Positions 1 through 8,682 of a stretch of 64,000 nt of DNA are shown here, piece after piece; within the stretch, counting starts at the first letter, position 1, and every line of letters begins with the position of its first letter. The notes under the pieces are model-generated. The model was not told the DNA's origin and searched no databases. It was given only the letters and a program-made list of their open reading frames with translations. The stretch comes from Candidatus Fibrimonadaceae bacterium (lineage in GTDB: Bacteria; Fibrobacterota; Fibrobacteria; Fibrobacterales; Fibrobacteraceae): NCBI GenBank assembly GCA_031281345.1, contig JAITFN010000015.1:1-64000 (forward strand). Direction: 5' to 3'. The position numbers and the translations under genes were made by a program.

Positions 1-12
1 ATAATATTAGTA

Positions 13-261
13 TCAATAATTGCGTTCATAGCGTTTATATCTTGCCTCTTTAATTTCATCATCTGTTATTGTAGAGGGTAAAATTCCAAATAAAGACTCT
101 GCAATAGCAAGCCTTTCTGTAATATTATTTTGTTTTTCTTCTGAAACTTTCTGAATTTTAGGTTTTAAAAAAGTTATTAAAACTTCATATTCCTCTTTAA
201 AAGGAATAACTTCTTTTGGCTTTATAGACACGCCATCATAAACACCTTGAATTGCCAGCAT
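13..261 (-). CDS. Small antitoxin-like protein
   Basis: This 82-aa protein starts MLAIQGVYDG and ends in a charged DDEIKEARYKRYERNY helix. A short N-terminal beta-type segment followed by a basic/acidic C-terminal helix resembles antitoxins of type II toxin-antitoxin pairs that partner PIN-domain toxins. An AAGAGG Shine-Dalgarno lies upstream of the ATG. A partner toxin would be expected directly downstream on the minus strand, outside the window. The antitoxin call is an inference from overall pattern only; no catalytic motif exists to confirm it. Confidence 0.45.
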   Translation of the reverse strand: MLAIQGVYDGVSIKPKEVIPFKEEYEVLITFLKPKIQKVSEEKQNNITERLAIAESLFGILPSTITDDEIKEARYKRYERNY

Positions 262-316
262 AATAAACCTCTTAGTTAAGATAGAAATAAAACTTTTTGA
301 CTAAATGAGAAATTCG

Positions 317-2044
317 CTAATCTTTATCTATCCCAAAAACCGCATTGCCCGCACTGCGCAAATGGTCGCGGATTTTGCGGAAAGCGTAAAGCATATTTGA
401 ATAGGCATCGTCAACCACAGGCGATGTTGCATTCCCACTAGATACGCTCCAGAATGTAGCCCTCATTGAGCGGATAAAATCTTTTATTTCGGCATAATCT
501 CTTTCGTGTTCTTCTATCATTTGCTGATTATGCCTGCGACCAGTTCCCAAAACAGGAATCAGTTTGCCATAAGCCGCAGAAATAAGGGCGTTTAGTTTTA
601 GCAAATCATTTTTTTGGTAATCCAAAAAATCCACTTTATTATCCAAAACCCTGAGCCTCAGTTTTGCCACTTGCTCAATATAATCAGAAGTGCTTTCCAG
701 ATTGTCAAAAATCTTTTCGTAAGCGAAAATCCTATGTTGCACGGCAGAGGTCGCCGTTTCTTCGTTGCCAACAAAACTCGTTAAAATTCCCATCAATTTG
801 GATTTTATCATATCGTATTGTTTTTCCATTTCAAAAATCTGGTCAATTTCAGGGGAGCTTTTGTCGGAATTTTCAATACAGTTGCTTAAATTATCTACTC
901 CCGTTTTCAATTGATTTCCCATATAATTCAAAACCTTTTGAATACGACTTTCCATCTCAAAAAACATAGTGTAAGATGAAGTGTCTCTGTGGGTATATGA
1001 AAGTGTTAGCAAAGCTCCCACTTCTGGAGGTTGCTCTGCTTCTTTGCGGAGCAGTTTTATTTTTGTAAAAATGTTTGTAACTTTGGGATTTTCCAAAAGA
1101 TTCGCCAAGGCTCTGCAAGGGGCTAAAAATATGAGCGTGTTGAAAATATTAAATGTTGAATGCACAGCCGCTATGCCAAAACTGACATTTTTAGATTCGC
1201 TCAGATTTGTTAATCCAAAGAAAGTGTTCAGTTCCCATTCAACAAAGCCTATAAAAGGGTGGAATAAAAGCGTTATATAGAATACACCTATTAAATTAAA
1301 CAGAGAGTGGAAATAAGCCGCACGGCGAGCATTGTTGTTTGCTCCCAAAGAAGCCAAAATTGCCGTTATGGTTGTGCCAACGTTTTCGCCTAAAACAAGG
1401 GCTGCTGCGGTGTGAAAATTTATTAAGCCTTGGCTTGCAAGCACCATAGTTATGCCGATTGTAACGGAACTGGATTGCACCATAAGCGTTAAAAAGCAAC
1501 CGAGTGCTGCACATTTCAAAATGCCTGGATAGCTGTTGGCGTTGAAAATGCTGAACATTCTAACAAAGTCTGGATTTTCCTTAATTGGCTCCACAGCTTC
1601 TTTCATAAAGAGAAGCCCTAAAAATATGCAACCAAGCCCTAAAAATCCGAGGGCTATGTATTTAATGGTTTCTTTTTTGCAAAATATATATACTATGGCA
1701 GATATACCCGCTATGGGAAGCCCGTATTGGTCTATTTTTATGGTTAAAATCCAAGCTGTTACTGTGGTTCCTATGTTTGCGCCCATAATGACCCCAACCG
1801 CCTGTGCAAGGGTCATTAAGCCGCCATCCACAAAACTCACCACTAAAACAGTTGTAACAGAGCTGGATTGTATTATACCTGTTACCAAAAGCCCAATGCC
1901 CACTCCAAATATCCTATTATTGGTAGCCATACCCACAAGGGTTCTCAATCGATCGCCAGCAACTGTTTGCAAACCATCGGAAAGAAATTTCATTCCCAAA
2001 AGGAAAATGCCTATGCCGCCGGCCAAAGAGAGTAATATTTCCAT
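317..2044 (-). CDS. Na/Pi cotransporter family protein (NptA/YjbB type)
   Basis: Predicted inner-membrane sodium-dependent phosphate transporter of about 575 aa. Two inverted Na_Pi_cotrans repeats carry the family's QSSS motifs (GIIQSSSVTTVLVV near residue 60 and MVQSSSVTIGITMV near residue 190). Many hydrophobic helices follow, then a soluble helical PhoU-like C-terminal domain (about residues 360-570). The ORF track starts at a TTG (2050); the ATG at 2044 (MEILLSLAGG) is preferred. A TATATT-type -10 box (AATATA on the plus strand at 2056-2061) lies just upstream, so the transcript has almost no leader. It stands alone and is divergent from the fibro-slime gene. Confidence 0.9.
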   Translation of the reverse strand: MEILLSLAGGIGIFLLGMKFLSDGLQTVAGDRLRTLVGMATNNRIFGVGIGLLVTGIIQSSSVTTVLVVSFVDGGLMTLAQAVGVIMGANIGTTVTAWILTIKIDQYGLPIAGISAIVYIFCKKETIKYIALGFLGLGCIFLGLLFMKEAVEPIKENPDFVRMFSIFNANSYPGILKCAALGCFLTLMVQSSSVTIGITMVLASQGLINFHTAAALVLGENVGTTITAILASLGANNNARRAAYFHSLFNLIGVFYITLLFHPFIGFVEWELNTFFGLTNLSESKNVSFGIAAVHSTFNIFNTLIFLAPCRALANLLENPKVTNIFTKIKLLRKEAEQPPEVGALLTLSYTHRDTSSYTMFFEMESRIQKVLNYMGNQLKTGVDNLSNCIENSDKSSPEIDQIFEMEKQYDMIKSKLMGILTSFVGNEETATSAVQHRIFAYEKIFDNLESTSDYIEQVAKLRLRVLDNKVDFLDYQKNDLLKLNALISAAYGKLIPVLGTGRRHNQQMIEEHERDYAEIKDFIRSMRATFWSVSSGNATSPVVDDAYSNMLYAFRKIRDHLRSAGNAVFGIDKD

Positions 2045-2081
2045 TTTCAAGTGGAAATATAGAAAATTCTTTCAATAATCA

Positions 2082-2138
2082 CACAAAAAGGGAAAAAAAC
2101 ACAAATTTTGGCTAAAAAACGCACAAAAAGGGAAAAAA
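2082..2138. repeat. Direct repeat CACAAAAAGGGAAAAAA in promoter region
   Basis: Two perfect copies of CACAAAAAGGGAAAAAA lie at 2082-2098 and 2122-2138, spaced 40 bp start to start. They sit between the divergent Na/Pi transporter and fibro-slime genes, immediately upstream of a TATATT-like box (ACTATATTATATC near 2141-2153). The 40-bp spacing is about four helical turns, so a regulator binding both sites on one DNA face is plausible. Function is inferred. Confidence 0.5.
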
Positions 2139-2184
2139 TGACTATATTATATCTGTGATGTAAAGTAATTGCAAGGGGGTTGCT

Positions 2185-4941
2185 ATGCTTAAAAAAATTC
2201 AGTTGATTTTTGCTTTTGCGCTTGTGGCGTTTTTTTCAAATGCTTTTGGAGATTTCATAGAACTAGATGTTATAGTTCGTGATTTTAAGGTTGGGTATCC
2301 TGGCTTTGAAGAATTTGATTCTGATTTGGGAAGCAATGGCCAGTGCACAGAAAAAAATGATGCTCGTGAATCTAGATGGATTCCAGAAAATAGGATATGC
2401 TTTTCGGGTAGCAACTATATTCCTTGTTCTCAGGGCGGTACGCAGCTTGGCTATGGGCAAGACAACGGTAAAACAAATGCGAATGGCGTTAAATTCAGAG
2501 GTTATTGCAATGGTCCAGATAAAGCCACAAATTGCAGTTGCAATGCGAATGGCAACACAATATCTAACGGCGATTGCGAATGGGCTAATCCGGTTGGTGT
2601 AACCAAAGGCATGGTTGGCAATAGATTAGATTACTCCGGATGCACAAAAGACGATGAAAAGGGACCTGCAGGCTCTATAGAAGAAGCTATAAATGGTCGC
2701 TATTGCGCACGTCCTCAAAAAGAGAATGGCGCATGCCACAGCAGTAACCTTCAAAGTTGGTTTACCAATAGCGGGGACGCAAAAACTTATGAGGATGTGA
2801 TAAGACTTAATCAGGTTGGCAACGGAGCTTTTTATGAGATAAATTACGATTACAACACAAGAACGGAATGGCGCCCGGGCACGGGTCTTTACGACAACGG
2901 CTATTTTCCTTTAGATAAATATGGAGATTCTTGGGGGATGCAGAGTTTGAATATTTGGTGCCCCCCTATTGGAACCGGAATAAGTTATGATTTAGGAGAA
3001 GACTGCAGGAGATGGAAGAATGCTGGTACTGGTGTTAAGGGACCAAAAGACCCTACAGCAGCTCAATTAGCCGTAAATAACGGTGTCCCTGCAAGACTAT
3101 TGCACAATTACGGTTTTTCGATGGCTGGTTCTGGTGAATTTAAATTTGACAAAAGTAAAGATGAAGAGTTTCAATTCATAGGCGATGATGATATGTGGAT
3201 ATTCATAGATGGAAACCTTGTGGTGGACTTGGGTGGTACCCATTTGGCGGCTCCAGCAAAAATAAATATAAGAGATTATGGCAATAGCAAAGGCTGGGAA
3301 GATGGTTCTATGCACGCTATAAATTTTTATTATCTAGATAGGCAAACAGATGGCTCAAATATGAAACTTCGCATATCCATTAGCAACTTGTCGCCCTCTC
3401 GTTTTGGTGCGCCTCGCATATTAAAAGCCGAAACAATTCAAAAGCAAGATGGCACAAGCGAAACAACTATATATGTCAATAACAAGATAGAGAATTTACA
3501 GAATTTCATTAGCTCCGGTCAGTTCCCCATAATAATAAAGAAACCTGGCAACCCCGATATTTTGGCTTACAGGCTTGACAAAATCATTGATGGACCTGTG
3601 AATATGGGTTCGGATGGTTATGCTTATGTGATAACCGGACAGGTATGCAAAAGTAGCAATGAATGTGGCGGTGCTTGGATACTTAACTCTGGCGATTCGC
3701 TTTCTTTCAATGTAAAAAATGGACAAGACGTAACAGATGGCGGATTTAATAACCCCAACGGATTAGGCTTGTCAGACGAAAGCTGGTATATAAAATCCAC
3801 AAATGGCACTCCAGCTACCACAAAGTCTTGGGCTATTAACACAACAAACTTGCCACCAATAGATTTCAAGCCAAATGTCCCCGATAAAACCCCAGTTAAA
3901 CCACCTTTCGTCATTGCTGATGGTGGTGGCGGTGGTGACCAAGGTGATAGAACAGTGCCTGGTGGAGCAGGCGGAAGCGTTGGCAAGTATGATGGCGGCG
4001 GCAAATTCCCGAACATAACTCAAGTTTGGGATGCTAAAACAGGCACAATGGTTCCTATCGGTAACATTCCAGGAGCAGGCATAAATAATAGCGATGTTCA
4101 CGGGTTTGGCGTAGTGGGCAATCAAATTCCTCCGCAGAGAACCGGTGAATTAATTTTAACTGTTTTCCCCAGCACCACAAATGCAGCTGAATATGACGCA
4201 TGGTCAAAAGACCCACAAAGGCAAAAACTCTTCGGTTTGCCACCACAGGCAAGTGACGATCCAAATGAATGGTGGGGCTTGGCAAACCCAAGTAAATCTC
4301 CAGAGTATAACAACGGTATTCAACCTATTCAACCTGGTGGATACCAATTTGTGAAAAACGGCTTCCCAAATGAAAGCAGCACCAAAGGCAACATAAAAAT
4401 AGCGCCAACTCGTTGCACAGCTATATTCGACGAAAAGGGTGAACCTCGCATAAATTGCTTGAACTTCAGCTTGGTGGCAAAACAGCCATTCCAGCTTGCA
4501 GTAACAGTTTACGACCAATTGGGCAACTTTGTAACCCAATACCGCGAAACTTTAACCGAGCAGGAATTCAGAAATGTTGTTCAAGCTCCAAATTATATTG
4601 ATAATGGTGCCCTTGTTAACAAAAGCGGAACGAGTACTGGATGCGAACTGCCAACTCCCAGCAACTATGGCGCACCAACCACTTTAACCACCAACGGTCA
4701 GATTAACGTGAACGTAAACATATATCCATTCTCCGCCAATGGCCGCCGTTTTGGAAATGGTGTTTACATAGTAAAAATAGACAGAGTGGATTTGCCATTC
4801 AAAGATGGAGAAAAAGACTCCTATGGAAATGGCTACACTTGCATCAGTGCCGGAGGCGGAAATTCAGCAAGGACGAGTCCGTCTTTTATACGTTATCACG
4901 CAGACCAAAAATTTGGCTGGATGCGCACCAATCAAAAATAA
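2185..4941 (+). CDS. Secreted fibro-slime domain protein
   Basis: Large exported protein of 918 aa with an N-terminal signal peptide (MLKKIQLIFAFALVAFFSNAFG). The first 200 residues are Cys- and Asn-rich. A fibro-slime domain follows at about residues 300-400, with the core GEFKFDKSKDEEFQFIGDDDMWIFIDGNLVVDLGGTH. A Gly-rich linker lies near residues 585-610. The C-terminal part has an Ig-like, FlgD-type strand pattern (VTVYDQLGNFVTQY ... NGVYIVKI), often found at the end of surface proteins. Fibro-slime proteins are abundant in Fibrobacter and are thought to act at the cell surface in adhesion to polymers. A strong AAGGGGG Shine-Dalgarno precedes the ATG. It is the best taxonomic clue in the window. 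Confidence 0.85.
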   Translation: MLKKIQLIFAFALVAFFSNAFGDFIELDVIVRDFKVGYPGFEEFDSDLGSNGQCTEKNDARESRWIPENRICFSGSNYIPCSQGGTQLGYGQDNGKTNANGVKFRGYCNGPDKATNCSCNANGNTISNGDCEWANPVGVTKGMVGNRLDYSGCTKDDEKGPAGSIEEAINGRYCARPQKENGACHSSNLQSWFTNSGDAKTYEDVIRLNQVGNGAFYEINYDYNTRTEWRPGTGLYDNGYFPLDKYGDSWGMQSLNIWCPPIGTGISYDLGEDCRRWKNAGTGVKGPKDPTAAQLAVNNGVPARLLHNYGFSMAGSGEFKFDKSKDEEFQFIGDDDMWIFIDGNLVVDLGGTHLAAPAKINIRDYGNSKGWEDGSMHAINFYYLDRQTDGSNMKLRISISNLSPSRFGAPRILKAETIQKQDGTSETTIYVNNKIENLQNFISSGQFPIIIKKPGNPDILAYRLDKIIDGPVNMGSDGYAYVITGQVCKSSNECGGAWILNSGDSLSFNVKNGQDVTDGGFNNPNGLGLSDESWYIKSTNGTPATTKSWAINTTNLPPIDFKPNVPDKTPVKPPFVIADGGGGGDQGDRTVPGGAGGSVGKYDGGGKFPNITQVWDAKTGTMVPIGNIPGAGINNSDVHGFGVVGNQIPPQRTGELILTVFPSTTNAAEYDAWSKDPQRQKLFGLPPQASDDPNEWWGLANPSKSPEYNNGIQPIQPGGYQFVKNGFPNESSTKGNIKIAPTRCTAIFDEKGEPRINCLNFSLVAKQPFQLAVTVYDQLGNFVTQYRETLTEQEFRNVVQAPNYIDNGALVNKSGTSTGCELPTPSNYGAPTTLTTNGQINVNVNIYPFSANGRRFGNGVYIVKIDRVDLPFKDGEKDSYGNGYTCISAGGGNSARTSPSFIRYHADQKFGWMRTNQK

Positions 4942-5550
4942 TTAAAGACTGCTGAAATTTCTTAAAACTTCTAACCCAATATCGCCACTCTTTTCCAAAT
5001 GGAACTGAGTGGCTATTAAGTTACAACCGTTTCCTATAATGCAGGGGAATGTTTGGGAGCCATAAGTTGTTGTGCCGTATATTGTTTCTGTATCGCAGGC
5101 AGAGGGGGCAAAAGAATGCACAAAATAAAAATTTGAATTATTTGGAATACCTTTGAAGATAGGGTGCTCTTTTGTGAAATTAACCTGATTCCAACCTATT
5201 TGCGGGATTTTCAAATTCGGCTCTTTCTTGAATTTCGCTGCCCTGCCCTGCAAAAGCCCAAGGCATTTTACCCCACCGTCTTCTTCGCTTTCTTCCAAAA
5301 TAATTTGGCATCCAATGCAAATGCCCAAAATAGGGGTTCTTTTTTTAAAAGCTCTTTCAAGGGAGGTACCAATACCGCTTTTATTCAAATTTTTCATAGC
5401 AGCCCCAGCAGCCCCAACGCCGGGGAAAATGATTTTCTCTGCATTCTCAATTTCCTCTGGTTCGCTTGAAACCAAGCTTTTTATGCCTAAATACTCCAAA
5501 GCGTTATGCACAGAGGTCAAATTGCCCGCGCCATAATCCACGATTATCAT
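4942..5550 (-). CDS. hisH: Imidazole glycerol phosphate synthase, glutaminase subunit
   Basis: Class I glutamine amidotransferase of 202 aa that would supply ammonia to HisF in histidine synthesis. The N-terminus MIIVDYGAGNLTSVHNALE is typical. The nucleophile elbow reads LGICIGCQIIL, with the first Cys as nucleophile, where most HisH have GICLGMQ. The His-Glu of the triad is in QFHLEKSG. The stop abuts the stop of the fibro-slime gene. No other his gene is nearby, so it is an orphan copy here. A HisH2 role in surface-sugar amination is a weaker alternative. Confidence 0.88.
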   Translation of the reverse strand: MIIVDYGAGNLTSVHNALEYLGIKSLVSSEPEEIENAEKIIFPGVGAAGAAMKNLNKSGIGTSLERAFKKRTPILGICIGCQIILEESEEDGGVKCLGLLQGRAAKFKKEPNLKIPQIGWNQVNFTKEHPIFKGIPNNSNFYFVHSFAPSACDTETIYGTTTYGSQTFPCIIGNGCNLIATQFHLEKSGDIGLEVLRNFSSL

Positions 5551-5602
5551 AGCTCAAAAGTAGAAATAAATTTCTACATTATCCAAAACAAAGGAGTTTC
5601 TT

Positions 5603-6055
5603 ATGGAAAAAACATTCGCTATGGTAAAACCCAATGCGGTTAAGTCTGGGCTCATTGGGCACATAATCGCTCGCTACGAATCTGCAAGGCTATCTGTTGT
5701 GGCACTTCGCTTTAAGCAGATGACCCAAGCCGATGCAGAGGGTTTTTATGCAGAGCACGTTGGCAAAGGATTTTTCGCAGAGCTTGCCAAATTCATGACC
5801 TCTGGTCCTTCTGTTCAGCTTGTGCTTGCAGGCGAAAACGCCATTGCAAAAGTCCGTGCCATTAACGGAGCAACAAATCCAGAAAAGGCAGAACCAGGCA
5901 CCATACGCTACGACTGGGCAACTTCTATGACAGAAAACGCAGTGCATTCCTCAGATAGCCCAGAAAGCGCAGCAAGAGAAATAGCCTTCTGGTTCAAGCC
6001 CGAAGAAATTTTTGAATACGGCGCAACGGATCAGAGAGCAAAGTCTGTACTCTAA
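5603..6055 (+). CDS. ndk: Nucleoside diphosphate kinase
   Basis: Transfers the gamma phosphate between nucleoside triphosphates and diphosphates through a phospho-histidine. The 150-aa length is slightly above the usual 140. The N-terminus FAMVKPNAVKSGLIGHI and the active-site motif NAVHSSDSPESA (His at about residue 114) are clear. AAGGAG precedes the ATG. The last 44 bases overlap the start of the downstream dus gene, suggesting translational coupling. Confidence 0.96.
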   Translation: MEKTFAMVKPNAVKSGLIGHIIARYESARLSVVALRFKQMTQADAEGFYAEHVGKGFFAELAKFMTSGPSVQLVLAGENAIAKVRAINGATNPEKAEPGTIRYDWATSMTENAVHSSDSPESAAREIAFWFKPEEIFEYGATDQRAKSVL

Positions 6056-6977
6056 AATAATTCTTTCCCCAATGGAAGGCGTTACGGATTTGCCGTTTCG
6101 CCGATTTATACGAGAGCTTTCCAAAGACAAGCAGCCTTTTTTCGTTTCGGAATTTTTGTCCACAGGTAGTTCTCTTTTTTTAACCCCTGTAAATACAAGG
6201 GCTGTTCGCTTTGATAAAGAAGAAGAACCATTTTGTATGCAGTTGTTTGGGCATAATGCAGAGAGGCTTTCCGCTGCGGCTTTGCAGGTACAGGAATTGG
6301 GAGCGGCTTTTGTTGAGCTCAACGCAGGCTGCCCAGCACCAAAAATCGCAAACAAAGGTTCTGGCTCTGGCTTGCTGAGGGATTTGCCAAATTTGCAAAA
6401 AATTTTACAATCTATGAAAAGTGTTTTGAAAATTCCGCTGTTTTTAAAATGCCGTTTAGGCTGGGATGAGAATTCCATAGTGATAAATGAGGTTTTGGAA
6501 ATGGCAGAGGGCTGTGGGGTAGAGCAATTAACCATTCATGGCAGAACAAAAGTGCAGGGCTACAAAGGCCTCGCGAATTGGAACGCAATAGGAGAAATAG
6601 CAGCGAAAGCAAAAATTCCAATAATTGGCAACGGCGATATAGACAGCGCAGAAAAAGCCTTGAATGCTGTTAAAAATTATGAAGTGAAAGGAGTAGCAAT
6701 AGGCAGAGCGGTTCTGCGCAATCCCTGGATTTTTTCGCAAATAGCAAATGCAGAAACAAAAAAAATAACAGCCTCGGATGCCTGCAATGCCGTTCTTCGC
6801 TACGAAAAATTGCTCAGAGCAGATTCTATGAGGGAAGGGCAAATCATAGGCAGATTAAAACAGCTTTCCGCAAGGCTCTGTTTGGAATTCTCACCGGATT
6901 TTCGGTTGAAGGTTTTGCACTCAGAGACTGTTCGTGAGATTTTAGATAACTGGGGAGCTATTGTTCAGACAATTTAA
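6012..6977 (+). CDS. dus: tRNA-dihydrouridine synthase
   Basis: FMN-dependent enzyme of 321 aa that reduces uridine to dihydrouridine in tRNA. It shows the TIM-barrel opening ILSPMEGVTDLPFRRF, the catalytic-Cys loop ELNAGCPAPKI and the FMN-phosphate loop IPIIGNGDID with GVAIGRAVLRNPWIF. The start is a TTG inside ndk, with GAAGAA upstream. A later ATG (SPMEG) would delete the first strand, so the TTG is preferred. The 3' end overlaps the convergent rnc gene by 36 bp. Which Dus subfamily it belongs to cannot be told by eye. Confidence 0.92.
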   Translation: MNTAQRIREQSLYSKIILSPMEGVTDLPFRRFIRELSKDKQPFFVSEFLSTGSSLFLTPVNTRAVRFDKEEEPFCMQLFGHNAERLSAAALQVQELGAAFVELNAGCPAPKIANKGSGSGLLRDLPNLQKILQSMKSVLKIPLFLKCRLGWDENSIVINEVLEMAEGCGVEQLTIHGRTKVQGYKGLANWNAIGEIAAKAKIPIIGNGDIDSAEKALNAVKNYEVKGVAIGRAVLRNPWIFSQIANAETKKITASDACNAVLRYEKLLRADSMREGQIIGRLKQLSARLCLEFSPDFRLKVLHSETVREILDNWGAIVQTI

Positions 6978-7625
6978 CGCTTCTTTTGCTGCATTTTGCT
7001 CGGCTTGTTTTTTTGAAAAACCTTCTCCCTTGCCAAGCCTTTTTTTGTTCACATTAACTGCAATTCTGAATTCTCTTTTATGCACCTCGCCCCACTCTTC
7101 CAAAAGCTCATACTTGGGTGTGCCAAGCCCAAGCTCCTGCGTTTTTTCGTTGAGAAGCATTTTGGGATTTTGAAATATATCGCTTTGCAGAATTTCATTT
7201 TCTTCTGCGAACAGAAATTTTGAAAGTATTTCCCTGCACTTTTCAATGCCTTTATCTAAATATACCGCACCTATAAGGGCTTCAAAAACATCTGCCATAA
7301 GAGTGGGATTTTTTTTATCAACGCCCTCTGCGCTTATTAAATATGAATGCAGCTTTAAACGTTTTGCCACCCGTGCAAGGGCATCACCGCTAACAATAGC
7401 AGATTTCTTTTTTGTTAGCATTCCCTCATTTTCCCTTCCATATTTTAAGAACAAAAATTCCGCAGTCAAAAAATTAAGAACGGAATCCCCTAAAAATTCC
7501 AAGCGCTCGTAAGTTTCAAAATCCAAAACTGCGAGCCCCCGTTTGCAAGAGCTATGAGTGAAGGCTTGTTTTAGCAAGCCCTGATTTTCAAAGGAGCAAT
7601 TTAAAATTTGCTCCAATTTTCGCAT
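6942..7625 (-). CDS. rnc: Ribonuclease III
   Basis: Double-strand-specific endoribonuclease of 227 aa, acting in rRNA and mRNA processing. The RNase III signature ERLEFLGDSVLNFLTAE is near residue 40, and the second acidic site is in PTLMADVFEALIGAVYLDKG. The C-terminal dsRNA-binding domain begins about residue 150 and ends KKQAEQNAAKEALNCL. It lies 18 bp downstream of acpP on the same strand, the classic fab-cluster neighbourhood, but fabF, which usually lies between them, is missing. Confidence 0.96.
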   Translation of the reverse strand: MRKLEQILNCSFENQGLLKQAFTHSSCKRGLAVLDFETYERLEFLGDSVLNFLTAEFLFLKYGRENEGMLTKKKSAIVSGDALARVAKRLKLHSYLISAEGVDKKNPTLMADVFEALIGAVYLDKGIEKCREILSKFLFAEENEILQSDIFQNPKMLLNEKTQELGLGTPKYELLEEWGEVHKREFRIAVNVNKKRLGKGEGFSKKQAEQNAAKEALNCLNNSSPVI

Positions 7626-7643
7626 TGCAATGCCTGTCCGCTA

Positions 7644-7880
7644 TTATTTCTCAGCCAAGAACTTGACCACATCGCCAACGGTCTGGAATTTCTCCGAAAC
7701 AGCATCTGGTATTTCAACCTTGAACTCGTCTTCCAAACCCATTATGAGTTCGGTGCGGTCTAAAGAATCTGCTCCCAAATCGCCTGTAAAAGAAGCTCCT
7801 TCTACAACCTGCTCTTCCTTGACTTCTAATTTGTCAAGAATAACTTTTCTCACTCTGCTGACTATTTCATCGTCTGCCAT
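7644..7880 (-). CDS. acpP: Acyl carrier protein
   Basis: A 78-aa acidic four-helix carrier protein. The phosphopantetheine attachment Ser lies in GADSLDRTELIMGLE. It carries acyl chains for type II fatty acid synthesis. AGGAG sits at the usual distance before the ATG, and its own promoter (TTTACTATATT) lies about 30 bp upstream, so acpP and rnc can be transcribed independently of fabG. Confidence 0.97.
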   Translation of the reverse strand: MADDEIVSRVRKVILDKLEVKEEQVVEGASFTGDLGADSLDRTELIMGLEDEFKVEIPDAVSEKFQTVGDVVKFLAEK

Positions 7881-7908
7881 TGTTTTCTCCTGAATGGATG
7901 TTTAACAT

Positions 7909-7914
7909 AATATA
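7909..7914 (-). promoter_or_regulatory. -10 box (TATATT) of acpP
   Basis: On the minus strand the sequence TTTACTATATTATG places TATATT about 29 nt before the acpP ATG. This leaves a short leader that contains the AGGAG ribosome site. The same TTTACTATATT string precedes many other genes in this window. No good -35 hexamer was identified by eye. Confidence 0.55.
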
Positions 7915-7930
7915 GTAAAATATATAAAAA

Positions 7931-8671
7931 TTATGCGCCTAAGCCGCCGTCAACGCCAAGTACCTGCCCAGTTATGTAAGCTGCTTCGTCAGAAGCCAAA
8001 AAAGCAACGGCATTAGCCACGTCTCTAGGGTTTCCCAAATCTTTTAGAGGTATTGCCTCTTTGTATTTGACTATTACCTCTGGTGCAAGCTTATCTGTCA
8101 TAGCGGTTTTGATAAAGCCAGGGGCTATGGCATTAACTGTTACTCCGCGGGCGGCAAACTCCATTGCGTTTGATTTTGTTAAGCCTATTATGCCAGCTTT
8201 GGAGGCTGCATAGTTAGACTGCCCAGCTTGGCAACGAATGCCGTTTATGGAGGCCATATTTATTATACGGCCAGAGCGGTTGCGCATTAAATGCGAGCTT
8301 ATAGCCTTTGTGCAAATAAATGCGGAACGCAAATTTACGTTTAACACCGCGTCAAAATCTTCTTGCTTCATACGAATTATCAGGTTATCGCGGGTTATGC
8401 CAGCATTGTTCACCAAAATATCCACTTTGCCAAAATCCGAAAGTATTTGCTTGAATATTTCGTCCACTGCCTCTGGGCTAGATACATCGCAGGCATAGCC
8501 TTTGCAAGTGACTCCGAGTGCCTCTACCTCTTTTATGGAAGAGCCATCGCCGAGCTGAATATCTATTATTGCAACATTTGCGCCATTTTCTGCCAAAACT
8601 TTTGAAATTTCCAAACCAATGCCACGAGTTGCCCCCGTGACAATTGCATTTTTGCCTTTTAAATTTATCAT
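7931..8671 (-). CDS. fabG: 3-oxoacyl-[acyl-carrier-protein] reductase
   Basis: SDR-family NADPH-dependent reductase of 246 aa for the first reduction of fatty acid elongation. The Rossmann motif TGATRGIGLEISK, the NNAG motif, the catalytic Ser (INMASINGI) and the YAASKAG (YxxxK) active site are all present. It ends VLGVDGGLGA, typical of FabG. A strong GAGGAGG precedes the ATG. It is 11 bp downstream of the CbiM-like gene, where fabD or fabH would normally lie. Confidence 0.94.
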   Translation of the reverse strand: MINLKGKNAIVTGATRGIGLEISKVLAENGANVAIIDIQLGDGSSIKEVEALGVTCKGYACDVSSPEAVDEIFKQILSDFGKVDILVNNAGITRDNLIIRMKQEDFDAVLNVNLRSAFICTKAISSHLMRNRSGRIINMASINGIRCQAGQSNYAASKAGIIGLTKSNAMEFAARGVTVNAIAPGFIKTAMTDKLAPEVIVKYKEAIPLKDLGNPRDVANAVAFLASDEAAYITGQVLGVDGGLGA

Positions 8672-8682
8672 TTGAACCTCCT

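Noticed and set aside
2279-2602. 107-aa ORF inside the fibro-slime gene
   Set aside because: Shadow frame of a well-supported gene.
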